Shown here: positions 47,584 through 58,200 of the stretch, piece by piece | Position numbering within the stretch: the stretch's first letter is position 1 | How the letters are laid out: each line of letters begins with the position of its first letter | Assembly: GCA_005281725.1 (NCBI GenBank) | Contig: SSBO01000003.1 | Span: forward strand, 2,717,824 to 2,781,823 | Length of the DNA: 64,000 nucleotides | Direction: 5' to 3' | Origin: Wuchereria bancrofti | Lineage: Eukaryota; Nematoda; Chromadorea; Rhabditida; Onchocercidae | Translations under genes and position numbers: made by a program | The notes under the pieces: model-generated | The model's input: the letters and a program-made list of their open reading frames with translations, nothing else | Databases searched by the model: none | Told to the model about the DNA's origin: nothing

Positions 47584-47933
47584 TTAGAATTATTTGTGTT
47601 GTTGATGGTTAGTGACTGATATATTTGGGAAAGGAATGTGTTATCACTTCTAGGCTTACTTACTTATTCTTTCATTGTTTAGGCTTAGCAGTGACGAAAT
47701 TGCAGAATGTTGCATAGTGACAGACAACAAAAATACTAAATATGAGGAAAGAATTGAAAAATATAATATATATTACAATATTACAGTTTGGGTCTTTCAT
47801 ATGAATTGAATTCGACTTGGTCAGTGATATAGAAATTTCGAATTTGAAACTTTGACTAAGATATGATAATTTACAATTGTTTGATTTTAGCATTAATTAG
47901 AATTCATGTAACAGTTTGAGTTCCCATATTCAG

Positions 47934-48134
47934 GTTACATTCAGATATTTCGTTTCATATTGCATAGAAATGTGGCGAGGGAATAAAAAAGTACATAAGC
48001 ACGAATTTATCCTCGGAATTTTGGATTTTGAGACCGAGCGTTTTATCCAGAAAATCCAAAAGTTAATTGTCGCTTTAAATTTCCATGATTGGACGAAAAG
48101 AAAACATCAGTGCGGCTCATCACAAACACGTTAA
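47934..48134 (+). CDS. Candidate exon upstream of the MADF gene (unrecognised)
   Basis: The acceptor TTCCCATATTCAG ends at 47933. The frame is then open for 66 codons to TAA at 48132-48134, reading VTFRYFVSYCIEMWRGNKKV and later ILDFETERFIQKIQKLIV. Residue use is protein-like. A GTTAAG donor one base into the penultimate codon would leave phase 1, which matches the reading frame through the acceptor at 48223 into the MADF exon. It may be an alternative 5' exon of that gene, or a separate small gene with ATG at 47970. Confidence 0.3.
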   Translation, partial: VTFRYFVSYCIEMWRGNKKVHKHEFILGILDFETERFIQKIQKLIVALNFHDWTKRKHQCGSSQTR

Positions 48135-48210
48135 GTAGTCAGTTAAATTCGGTGACCGTGTTAAATTTGTTGTGAAATTCTCATATTTCATTTTTAAATT
48201 GTCCAAAATT

Positions 48211-48223
48211 TCCGTCTTTTCAG
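48211..48223 (+). other. Splice acceptor 29 nt before the MADF start codon
   Basis: TCCGTCTTTTCAG is a strong acceptor and leaves a 29-nt leader before ATG 48253. This suits SL trans-splicing. The frame is open across the leader, so cis-splicing from an upstream exon is also possible. Confidence 0.45.
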
Positions 48224-48252
48224 AAGATTCCACATATCAGCAGCAACACAAC

Positions 48253-48491
48253 ATGTCAAATGAAACAATCGTATGGACGGATGCTATGCGTGAGGTACTA
48301 ATCAAGTCGGTACAACGTCAGGAATGCATATGGAATTTTTCTAATGTTGATTATCGGAATGCTGCCAAAAAACGACAAATTTTTTGGGAAATTGCTCAGG
48401 AAATGTCGGAAATGTTTGGTATAATACTTAAGGGTTAGCAGTTAGTAATGATGATGATAATAATAATAATAGTAATAATAATAATAATAAC

Positions 48492-48524
<33 letters not shown>

Positions 48525-51500
48525 CAGAATAACACTGATGATGATAATGACAGTGATGGTGTTGCGATGATTGTGGTAATGGCAATAATGGATACTTGAT
48601 GAGGTTGAGAATTAAGGCGGAAAGACAGGTGGTTGGTTGTATTGGGCGAAAAAATGTAAACAGAATTGTTTACAACTACTTTTTTCTCATTCTCCCTCGC
48701 CTCACCATCTTCTTCTTCTCCCTCTCTCTTTCTCTGTCTTTCTAACTACCAAACTTTATATTTTAGCTTAGATTTCTCGTATTGCAGAACGAGTTCATAA
48801 TTTTTTTTTTTTTGAATTTTTGATTCTGGATCGAAATCCAATTATTATTGTTGCTCACGTATTCATGTCGTTCCACTACTAATGCTTTCTAATTATCTTC
48901 GAACATTTAAAGAGATATGACGTACCGGAATAGAGCCGGATAGTTGTTCGTTTTTACACGAAATTTTGGTTTTCAACAGTTGAAAAGGAATAATTAGAGG
49001 AAGTGAAAAAGATGGGAAAAGGATACAGAGAGTGAGCTTCTGTATTGGTTTTCATAGACTCAACGTTGTCTGTGCCGTAATGTTTACTGCACTATTTAAA
49101 TTAAAGAAAAGATAATGGTGATGATGTTTTTAAATTAAAGGAATTTAACTGACAATTCTCTATGCATGATACACGCACAGATAAACATATATATATATAT
49201 ATATGCTTTTGTATACTATCTTTCGAAAAAAAGAGGGAGATTATTTGTCCGGTAAATTTCTGGAAAGAGGATATTAAGACTGAAATGAGTGATGATGATG
49301 ATAATGATAATGGTGATGATGTATTGATAGCGATTCTAACATTACTAAATAATTTCGAAAGTTTACAAAAATCCAAATCGATTTGGAAGTTAAATTTAGA
49401 GGTTATTTTATACTTTTCTTTTGAATAATTATATGTTTTATATATTTCTTTTTTATTTTCACATGTCAGTGTTATGTCTTTTTCTCTCTTTCACTCTCTT
49501 CCTCTCTTTCTCTTGCTTCTTAACATAGAAAATTTAGGTACTCATACAAGTCGTCAATGGCAACATTTACGAGATCAGTATAGACGAGCTAAGCGTCGAA
49601 TGGAAGTATCAAATGTTCAAATCAAACCATGGCGTTTCATGCAAATGTTGAAATTTACGGATGCTACCGACATTGCCGAAGCAAATGATCCAATGTTAGT
49701 TCTTAAAATAAAAAACTATGCAAGATAAAATTCCGAAAATTATGTTCATTACCCTCTTTTGTTAACTCAATCACTGAACTGAAATTTCTTAAACTTTGAA
49801 CTATATTATGTAGGACAAGAATTATGGTGATGTAATTTTAATGTATGTTTCATAAATGAGACAACATTTCTTTATATCATCTAACATGTATTATAATAAG
49901 GCAAACTGTGACCTCCTGGTTCGTAATCAGTTTCCATTCACACTGAATCATCAATGTCAGACATTATACGGAATTTAAAAATATTTAGATTTCGTTACAA
50001 CCAAAAAAAAAGAAATTACTAACATCAATTCTTGACTTATAGCATACTGCAGGGATTATTATGCTATTTTCTGTCTATAATATCAATGAATTAGGTCTTG
50101 CATCATATCCTTAAGTAAGATTTCATAAGGAAATCTAAAAATTATGAATTGATCTTTAAGAATTAATGTTTTTTTTTTTTTAAGCAGAGATAGATGTTAT
50201 AAAAGAAGCAAAATTTTAAACCTAGGATTTACTTGTTTCGTTTTCAACCAGAAGAGATAGGATTTGTAGAAGTTAACCAAAGCTTTAACATGGGCTTTCA
50301 GAAATGTACTTCTCAAATCGATTTTTTGGATCTCTGCTTTTGATTTTTCGATTTATTTATCCATTATTGATCTTCCTATCGGGAACCATCTTAAGGCATC
50401 GGTTATATTGGAAACGAGCAATTGCATAGTGCCCCGACAGCTGCAACCATATACTTTTTCTAGTTTAATACCTAGTTTTCCGATTTTCGAACTTCATCTT
50501 TTTACTTTAGACATTGACAGATATGTCGCTTGCTTACTACAACTGTCCTTGGGAATCTTTTAAAGCCGGAACTGCAGAGTAAGCCATATTCTGCAATTCT
50601 GCATCTCACTGTGGCAACTTCAAATTGTGCAAAATAATGTCTTCTTTTCTTCACAGAAAGAAAAAATTTCAGTGTAGTAAATTTTTTAAAAGAGTATCAT
50701 TACTTTGATCAATGGAATGCTCAAAAAAATGGAGAACATCCTTTAGATGGAAATAAGTTAAGATGGATACTGTAAGACAAGTTCTATCACATAATCAACA
50801 AGTTCGAAAAGTATCGATTCCCTCTTTGGACCAGCTGCCGAACAGCTTGTAAAGTTTATGAATGTTGTAGAGCATTCAAACTTTTGCAAAAAAGCTCCTT
50901 ACTCTTGCTTCCTTGCCTATTGCATTTTTATCTTTGAATTAGTTTGTTGTTGTTATGGATTATGATCATCATTTGATGCTTTAATAAATATGTTCTGTCT
51001 TATTTTTTTCAATCCCAATTTACTTAGATTTAATATTACAGAAATATCATTTCTAGGAGCTACTTGTATAATTCGTTTCTGTTGGATGATCGGAACGTCC
51101 AGCAACAACGTCCGTATTCAACACCAAGTGCCTTGATGTCACAGGAACGTAAAGAAGGCGAACAGCAATCATCGTATCCTATTTATCCATCCAAAACTGA
51201 TGGTGGATTATATCCTGTGACTAGTACTGTAACTGTAACATGTAGTCCAAGTACAGATGGGAATCCATACAGTTCGGTTGATCAGACTAACGAAGCCCTG
51301 GCGAATATCGAACGGTTAGCAAATATCGAACGGACGATTGAAGCAGTCTCAAAAGCTGAACAGTTTAGCGATAGCTCATTTCATCAAAACGGCGACGAAT
51401 CGTCAAATCATGATGGTTCAGTTTCTTGTTTATCTTCATTTCAATTTGAATTTAATTTCAACCATTTCAGAATAATGCTAAATATGCAGAGAAGTGGTGC

Positions 51501-52480
51501 GAAAAAAGATATGCAAGTTATGATTGTATAGAAAACATTAGAAAAAAATCAAATAAGTAAAAATCTTTCTACATAATTAAGAAAAGATAAAATATGAATT
51601 CTGAATATGCAAATAAACTGGACTGAAAGATGGAACATATGACTAACTAAAACTGATTTGTGAAATATAGGTAACATAAATTAACTGACAGGATATGTTG
51701 CTTTTCGAGCAGCGGTAAACTGCATCCTTAACCTGCAGTGAAAATAGTTACTAGCAATTCCTTAACTTACAGTAAAACCGGATGCTACTTGCCCACCAGT
51801 TGTTGGTTCGAAAAGGCGGTCCAGTGCATTACAAATGGTACATGGTATTGACCGGAAGACTGGGAGAGAAATAATCGACGAATTCACTCTTTTGGGTATT
51901 GCTTTTAGTTCATTGTGATCAGCACCAAATTATGATATCCATTTCAAAGATTTAATTCCTGAACTAAAGCAATTAGTTTTGTACTATTGTCTCTCATACT
52001 CTTTTAAAATCTGTTTCAGGTCAGTTTGTGGAAAAAAAAGTGCGAGCAATTTCGACTCGAAATCCACGGCTTGGTTTAATAGTACAGAAGAAGATCAGTG
52101 ATTGTGTATTTGAAGCATCAATGGAACTGTTGGAAATCGATGTAAGTTTCCAAGTTGGTGATTGTTATGAATACGATGGTTCTATCAATGAGATCCTAAA
52201 TCCTAAATCAACCGTTTCATAGTTCATTACCATGGTTTTTCATATTCGGAATAACAGAGATGAAAGTACTGATGAAAAAAGATAAAAGGATAAAAGATTT
52301 AACATTGCAGTCACCACTTTACATCTAGATCTTTTGAAAATCAAGTCATTAAAAAACACTAGACTCCGCTTATAATTTAAATAATTTGTGTTCATAGCTT
52401 GATTCTGAACCATCTTACTCATTTTTTTTCAGCATCCGGAAGTAGCACAGAATAATCATGTTAATTACAATGTTACTTAA
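48253..52480 (+). CDS. MADF-domain protein, 5 exons, complete (283 residues)
   Basis: Exons: 48253-48418, 49538-49694, 51057-51415, 52020-52141, 52433-52480. They total 852 nt and all junctions are in phase. Residues about 7-103 form a MADF domain (Myb/SANT-like, named after Adf-1): WTDAMREVLIKSVQRQECIW, then DYRNAAKKRQIFWEIAQEM, RQWQHLRDQYRRAKRRM and KPWRFMQMLKF. MADF proteins bind DNA or chromatin and act as transcriptional regulators, presumably in the nucleus. The middle (108-226) is Ser/Thr/Gln rich and likely disordered. It contains a tiny direct repeat (LANIERLANIER). The C-terminal segment (QFVEKKVRAISTRNPRLGLI...FEASMELLEID) is basic then helical; I see no clear BESS motif. Donors at exons 2 and 3 are GTTAGT and GTTCAG. 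Orthology beyond the family is not claimed. Confidence 0.85.
48450..48545. repeat. (AAT)n/(GAT)n microsatellite in MADF intron 1
   Basis: A GATGATGATAAT lead-in is followed by about 25 AAT units with CAA/AGT interruptions. It lies within the 1119-nt first intron. Confidence 0.9.
49695..51056 (+). other. MADF intron 2, with a less AT-rich block of unknown origin
   Basis: A 1362-nt intron. Between about 50230 and 50890 the base composition is more balanced than in other introns. On the minus strand several short coding-like frames occur (for example about 38 codons ending near 50764), broken by stops. It could be a decayed insertion or pseudogene fragment, but no family is recognisable. Confidence 0.4.
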
Positions 52481-52550
52481 TGAGGAAAAAGGAGACATTA
52501 ATAATCTGTAATTTTCTCAATGCATCTACTCTGTTTCACTTCAGTTTCCA
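52481..52550. other. 70-bp convergent gap between MADF and acyl-CoA-binding gene stop codons
   Basis: The two genes run tail-to-tail. Neither has an AATAAA within the gap in its own orientation, so their 3'UTRs are expected to overlap the neighbouring gene's terminal exon. The first plus-strand AATAAA after the MADF stop that I see is near 52995. Confidence 0.6.
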
Positions 52551-54238
52551 TCAATAATCAATAGTCCAAACTTCACTGTTCCATTTACAGCGTACAATTT
52601 TACGACCATATTTTTTGATCATTTCTTCGGCTAATTGTACATAATCTTTTTCACACTGTTGCCGATCTTTCCCTGAACATTATTATATTTTAATAGCTGA
52701 ACGTTTTTTGTTCAGTTTTCAATTCATCTTCTTTGCACCATAGCATAGTTTTCGACTAATTCTGTCTCATGTAGTGCTTTTAATGAGTTAATCATGCAGT
52801 CTAAACAGATAAGGTGGATGGAAAACAGGAGGTGTTCCAGAAGTTTCTTTTGCTTTTTTTACAAAATTGACATTTGATCAATTTTACTATTAGAATGTTA
52901 GTGAAATACTCATTTTTTCTGACCGCTCTCAGTCCTCCTCTGGAGTTATTTCTCAGTCCCTCTACCAATTAACGTTGTACAGATATTTTTAATGAATAAA
53001 ATTGACAAATTATAAATTTGAGTCGGTATTATAAATTCATTTTTATTGTGGAGGAAGCCAAATTCAATAACATCTAAAAAGTTAACCTTTATTTTTCATC
53101 CAAGCTCTGTACTTACGCAAATTCCATTGATCAGTCCCGGATGGTTTGGCTAGAAAACAGTGGATTAATGCGAAGTGGATCCGGTGTTTAAAAGATTTCA
53201 TTCATTGTTTAAAAACTTTCTAATCAGGACAAAATGAAGGCTTTGTTAAGAACAATAAAGTGCAATTAGTTTTGAACACTAATTTCTCTCCGTATTTCAA
53301 AAAAAAAAATTGCATATTTTTATGCTGGCATATGTTCGAATGTTTGTTCCTTAAATAAAAATTTGAGCATTTTGTTGTATATTCTATGTGCATTCTAGCC
53401 ATAAACGATTATTTTTGAGAACTGTAGGAATATTTCCAGTTTCCGGATTTAGGATACAAGAGAAATCGAAAATAAAAGGCCAAATCTTAACATACAGTCA
53501 GTTTTTGTTTAAATATGAAAAGAATTTTATTACGAATATAAAGTATTTCCGCACTAGTTATATAATTTTCTAATGAAGGAAAGGAGAGACAAACGGACGA
53601 TAATCTTCAACGGATGGTATGTCTCCATGAATTATTTGTTTATAAAGACCATATAATTGCAATTTTTCTTCATCATTTGGTTCACCATCGAGGCGTCGCA
53701 TTTCTTCAGCTGCTATATCGAAATTCATTCCCGAATATTTCTGAAACTTTCGAGAAAATAAGCTGAAAAGAAAAAGGAACATCTATTTCATTGAATTATA
53801 TGGGTAATAGAAATTACTGAATACTATGTAATATATTTCCTAATGAAATTTTGGATGAATAATTTAGGGAATCTTGAATAAATGATTTGAACAAAACGAA
53901 CGGAGTATATATCCTTAATGGATATGATAATAACTAATGAAACTCATTTTAAGTTATTCTCTCCTATGGATAATATTATAAATCATAGTGATTTCGTCAT
54001 GACAATGAATTGGAATGCAAAACATGATCAAAGTACAAAATTTGAGTGTTTCAGAAAGTAAAATATGTTTATCAGAAATTACATAATATGCCTAGTGATA
54101 ATATATGTAAGAATTAGTAATTCATATTAGAATTTCTTTACTACATGAAGAAAAATATACCTTTCTGAGCTCACTAAGAGGCATAACGAAAAATAGAATA
54201 ATGTAAATGATGAATAGATCTAGAAATATCGCTGTCAT
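52551..54238 (-). CDS. Small membrane-anchored acyl-CoA-binding-domain protein, 4 exons, complete (124 residues)
   Basis: Minus-strand exons in coding order: 54238-54161, 53740-53599, 53149-53117, 52672-52551. They sum to 375 nt with consistent phases. The N-terminus (residues about 3-20, AIFLDLFIIYIILFFV) is a hydrophobic signal anchor. The ACBP domain follows: MNFDIAAEEMRRLDGEPNDE, then EEKLQLYGLYKQIIHGDI with the conserved Tyr and Lys of the YxxYKQ acyl-CoA site, then QWNLRKDRQQCEKDY and VQLAEEMIKKYG. It ends with a short basic/aromatic tail (CKWNSEVWTIDY). ACBP domains bind long-chain acyl-CoA esters; membrane-attached versions are known in nematodes (MAA-1 class), though with a C-terminal anchor. 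The loop usually reading GKAKWxAW is shortened here to PSGTDQW, losing the lysine and first tryptophan. That depends on a weak GTCCGT donor for exon 2, so it is less sure than the rest. Confidence 0.8.
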
Positions 54239-54251
54239 CTGATATTGAAAA
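54239..54251 (-). other. Probable trans-splice acceptor of the acyl-CoA-binding gene
   Basis: On the minus strand TTTTCAATATCAG abuts the ATG at 54238 directly, with no upstream cis-donor exon apparent. Confidence 0.45.
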
Positions 54252-55233
54252 TTAATTGAGCAACAAAATTGTAGCTAATTTGTTGTGATCACTTTGTCAA
54301 TTATTAGTTGTAATTGTATAGATTGTTCGAAGTTAATAAATGCAATCAATCTGTCAACGTTAACATTAATACATATATGTATGTGTCACAATAGTCAAAT
54401 TGTCAAGTAATAGCTTACAGTATTAATTGACAAATTATTTCTTTATTTAAATCAATCTACTAATTACAAAGTTATGGGAAAGGGAAAATAAGCAAACAAT
54501 TCAATATGATTACATTTTCATACAAAGAGTTAAATATCAGATTTAATTTTATCATCATAATCTATGATAATTAGATAATCTGAAATTTAGCCAAATAAAA
54601 GTTTATCGTAAAATAAAAATTAAATTTTATACTTTAATTTTACTAAAGTATTAATGAAAATTGCCCTTTAATTTCTATATTCAATTTTGATTAATTCTTA
54701 CTTACTTATCGTTTACCTCATAAAGTCGTTAAATAATTTTAACTTACAGATCTAAGGCTGAAAGTCAAATTTCGACAATCTGTCTGCAAAATCAATTTTC
54801 CGTGAGATTTTAATTTGCATTTACAGGGCTGTGGTAAAATGCGAGACTAATTTTTATAAATCAGCGTCTTTCGTTTTCGCTTGATGGAGTGTTGCATGTT
54901 TTATTTCTTTTGTTATCTGCAAGATTTTTTTTTCATTCTTTGCTTGCTGTAATGTCAAAAAACGTTAGATCGTGTGAATTTGGAAATTGTGAGATTTATT
55001 TGCATTGCTTCAAGAAATGCAACACTTTTATTTGATTTAAGTCATTTAAGTTATGCTGTAATGTAAAGAAATGTTACATCGTTAACACTTTTTAATGTCA
55101 TTTCTGTGACAAATATTGGTTTCTGTGAATGGTAACGTTTGCTGCAGAATTTGCGCACAAAATTTGTTTTTATTTTTATTTTAGGGTCACCTTTAAAGTT
55201 GGAATGCATCGGATAATGGAAGGATGAAAAGAG
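54252..55233. promoter_or_regulatory. Divergent intergenic region (acyl-CoA-binding gene / VPS15)
   Basis: About 1 kb separates the divergent starts and must hold both promoters. The only structure I see is a roughly 28-bp imperfect direct repeat (GCTGTAATGT...AACGTTAGATCG at about 54946 and GCTGTAATGT...ATGTTACATCG at about 55054). A good acceptor (TTTTATTTTAG) at 55184 gives VPS15 a 49-nt leader. Confidence 0.45.
55174..55184 (+). other. Probable trans-splice acceptor of VPS15
   Basis: TTTTATTTTAG precedes a 49-nt leader and the ATG at 55234. No upstream coding exon is needed because the protein starts with the conserved myristoylation motif MGN. Confidence 0.5.
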
Positions 55234-58200
55234 ATGGGAAATGTTTTGTCGGCACAAATACCTAATCAGATATTGGGTGTAGAAGCGTATCTTTCAGATA
55301 TTAACGATGTGGAATATGTCGGGAGGTTTCCTTTTAATTTTCTTAGTTTTTATATTTATAATTAATAAACTCGTAAATCAGACATAGGTTTTGTCAATAA
55401 TCATCCAACAAGGTTGTGATATAAGTTAAAACACATGCTGGAAGGGTTTTCGTTTTGATATGCTATGATTTAGAAACTGTACATGTTTTAGAATATTAGG
55501 ATAATATTTTCATATAGCTTTAACTAGAATTTATATAAATATAGATAAGAGTGTGATAATACAAGTAGTCTATATGTAATGTGTAAATGTTGCATAAAAG
55601 ATATTGGCTAAACTTTCAATATGCAATAAACATATAATATCTAAATATAAAGAAGAAGAAGTAAAAGTAAATATAATATTTTAAATGTGTTTTTTGAAAG
55701 TTTGATAACAATATTGTCATCCATAGCAGTAACAAAGAAAGAGAGAGACGAATAGGAATTATCATGCTTTTTTAGTTATTTTATTGTATATAAATATGCA
55801 AATAATTCGTTCAGCTTGGGAAGTACTCGATTTATGAAAGTAGCTCGAGTGGATCATGCGGAAGGTCCATCAGTTCTGAAAGTTTTTCTCCTTCAAGATC
55901 CATCATTTTCGATTGATCTCTACCGTGATCAGGTACTAATCTTATGTCTTTATTTTCAAAACATATGAATTTTTCTTTTTTAGTTTTAGAATTATCCTTT
56001 TGTTTGTTAAGGTTATTCAAATCCGCGATCTCCTGGGCAATGCGTACAATTGTTGTCCTTTCAGACGAGTATATGTAAGTAATATTGATGGTTGATTATG
56101 AATGTTTGATTTTTTTTTTATTGATTAATTTTGTTGCACCGAATTTTACAGTCGAATTCTGGTGTTTTTATTTTGTTATACACAGTCCTGTTCATGTTGT
56201 TTTATTTCTTACTAGAGTTAACTCATGAAAATATCGATTTTTAAAGTATTGGTTACTACTTACCATTGCTGATAAATTAATTCTTTTGCTACACCAAAGA
56301 AAATCAAATTTTAAATCTCATAAACAATGATGTTTTTTTATGAGATTGCATCTTTATTTATGAGATTTAAAAGAATATTTGTTTTTAACAGTTAGCAGTT
56401 TAGGTCACATCACGTTGTGTTATTCTGTCTCGGCCATTCCAGAAATACACTCTTTATGATCGTATAAGCACGTATCCATTTCTTACGGATATTGAGAAAA
56501 GATGGATTGCTTTTCATCTCTTCAAGGTTAGTAGTTCTTGCTTCGTACTTTAGTGTCGCAAAATTTTGGCAATTCATTTGTTATCAGTTTTTCTTTTCAT
56601 TTTGTTCCAGGCACTTGCTCAGTGTGAATATGCCGAAGTATGTCACGGGGATCTAAAAACTCAAAATGTCCTTGTTTCAAGTTTCAATTGGGTACAAATA
56701 ACCGATTTTGCATCGTTCAAGCCTACCAATATTCCATCGGTTTGTAATGTATTCAGTTTCAGTTGCATGCTTAAATACTCATTATTGATGTAGAGCACGG
56801 TAATAGCTACTCTAGATTCCCTGCTATAAGTCAGTTCTTTTTGGTGAACATTATTCTTTTACCATTTTCATATCCTTCCCCGTGGTTTCATTACTCTTTT
56901 GATCCTAGCAGTTCTACTTTTCCAGCTGCTTTGTAATAAGAAATTATGATTGAAATTAATTAACTTCAGGATGACCCATCATATTTCACTTTCTTTTTCG
57001 ATACTAGTCGACGATTAAGCTGTTATTTGGCACCAGAAAGATTTTGTACCAGTCAGGAGCTGAATTTACATCCAAATCTTCCGGGTGAATTTATGGATGT
57101 CTCCAAAGGCCTCACACACGCTATGGATATTTTTTCTCTTGGCTGTGTACTTGTTGAGCTGTTTACGGAAGGTCAATGTCCATTTACTTACGAATTACTC
57201 GTTAAATACAAGTACGTTAAACGAAATTTTTGTTCTTTATTGATAAACCTATTCTTTCTTCAGGTCTTTGGAGTTCTTGTGAAATTTTATTAAAAAATAA
57301 GAGAAACCAAAGTCGGCATTTTTAGGCACGCATCTGATGCAGAGGCGCAACTAATGATTCAGCAGATTCAAGAACAATTGCCCGAAGAATTGCGCAGTAT
57401 GATTGGTTTAATGCTTCATCGAAACCCCGCAAAAAGACCAAAAGCATCAGTACTGGTAGGCATTTCTATTATAATTATTCATTTCAAATGACATTTTTTT
57501 AAATTAAATTTTCCACTTTTTCTGCTACTTTTGTTTTGCTTAGTTTTTTGGGTTCATTTGAGGAAGAAAGAAGGCAAACTGAAGTTATATTTTAACTTTT
57601 TTGGTAAACAGACACATTTTTTTTTGCATCATGAGGGTTGGTAATGCAGTCTCTATTCCATTTCAAAGTAAAAATTATTTAATGTTTAAAGTTTAATTTT
57701 TAAGGTACGGAAATATTCCCCATTGCTATTCCCGCCAATATTCGATCATTTCCTGTATGATTATATAAATGCCTTTCGACCAAAATATTTACAAACAAGT
57801 GTATCACTTGAAGAGACGCAAACTTCAGAATCAGTAGATCCGGATGATATGATTACAAAGTTTGTTCAATATAACATTTTTTTTTAAACATCAACGATTT
57901 GAAAGCTATGAAAGTTGCTTTTCCTACTCATGGGTTTTTATAGTTTCTTACATTTCTTGCATCTATCTATATTTATTTTTTCAGAAGATAATTCATACTA
58001 TTAAATAACCTAATACACTTAGCTTATTTTGTTATGGACTAACCTCGTTGACTTGTACTTTATCAGATTAAAGCCTTATTATTTCATGACTATTGTATGG
58101 AAGGTTTAAAATATGTATGTGCTTATTATTTTTTGATGGTGTGAAAAACTGAAACCAAATTTTTTCAGACTGTCATTGGATATGCAGGCAACTGTGGGGA

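Noticed and set aside
48172..48252. Earlier in-frame start for the MADF protein
   Set aside because: The sequence up to 48223 is a pyrimidine-rich acceptor tract. The first ATG after the acceptor is 48253, placed just before the domain.
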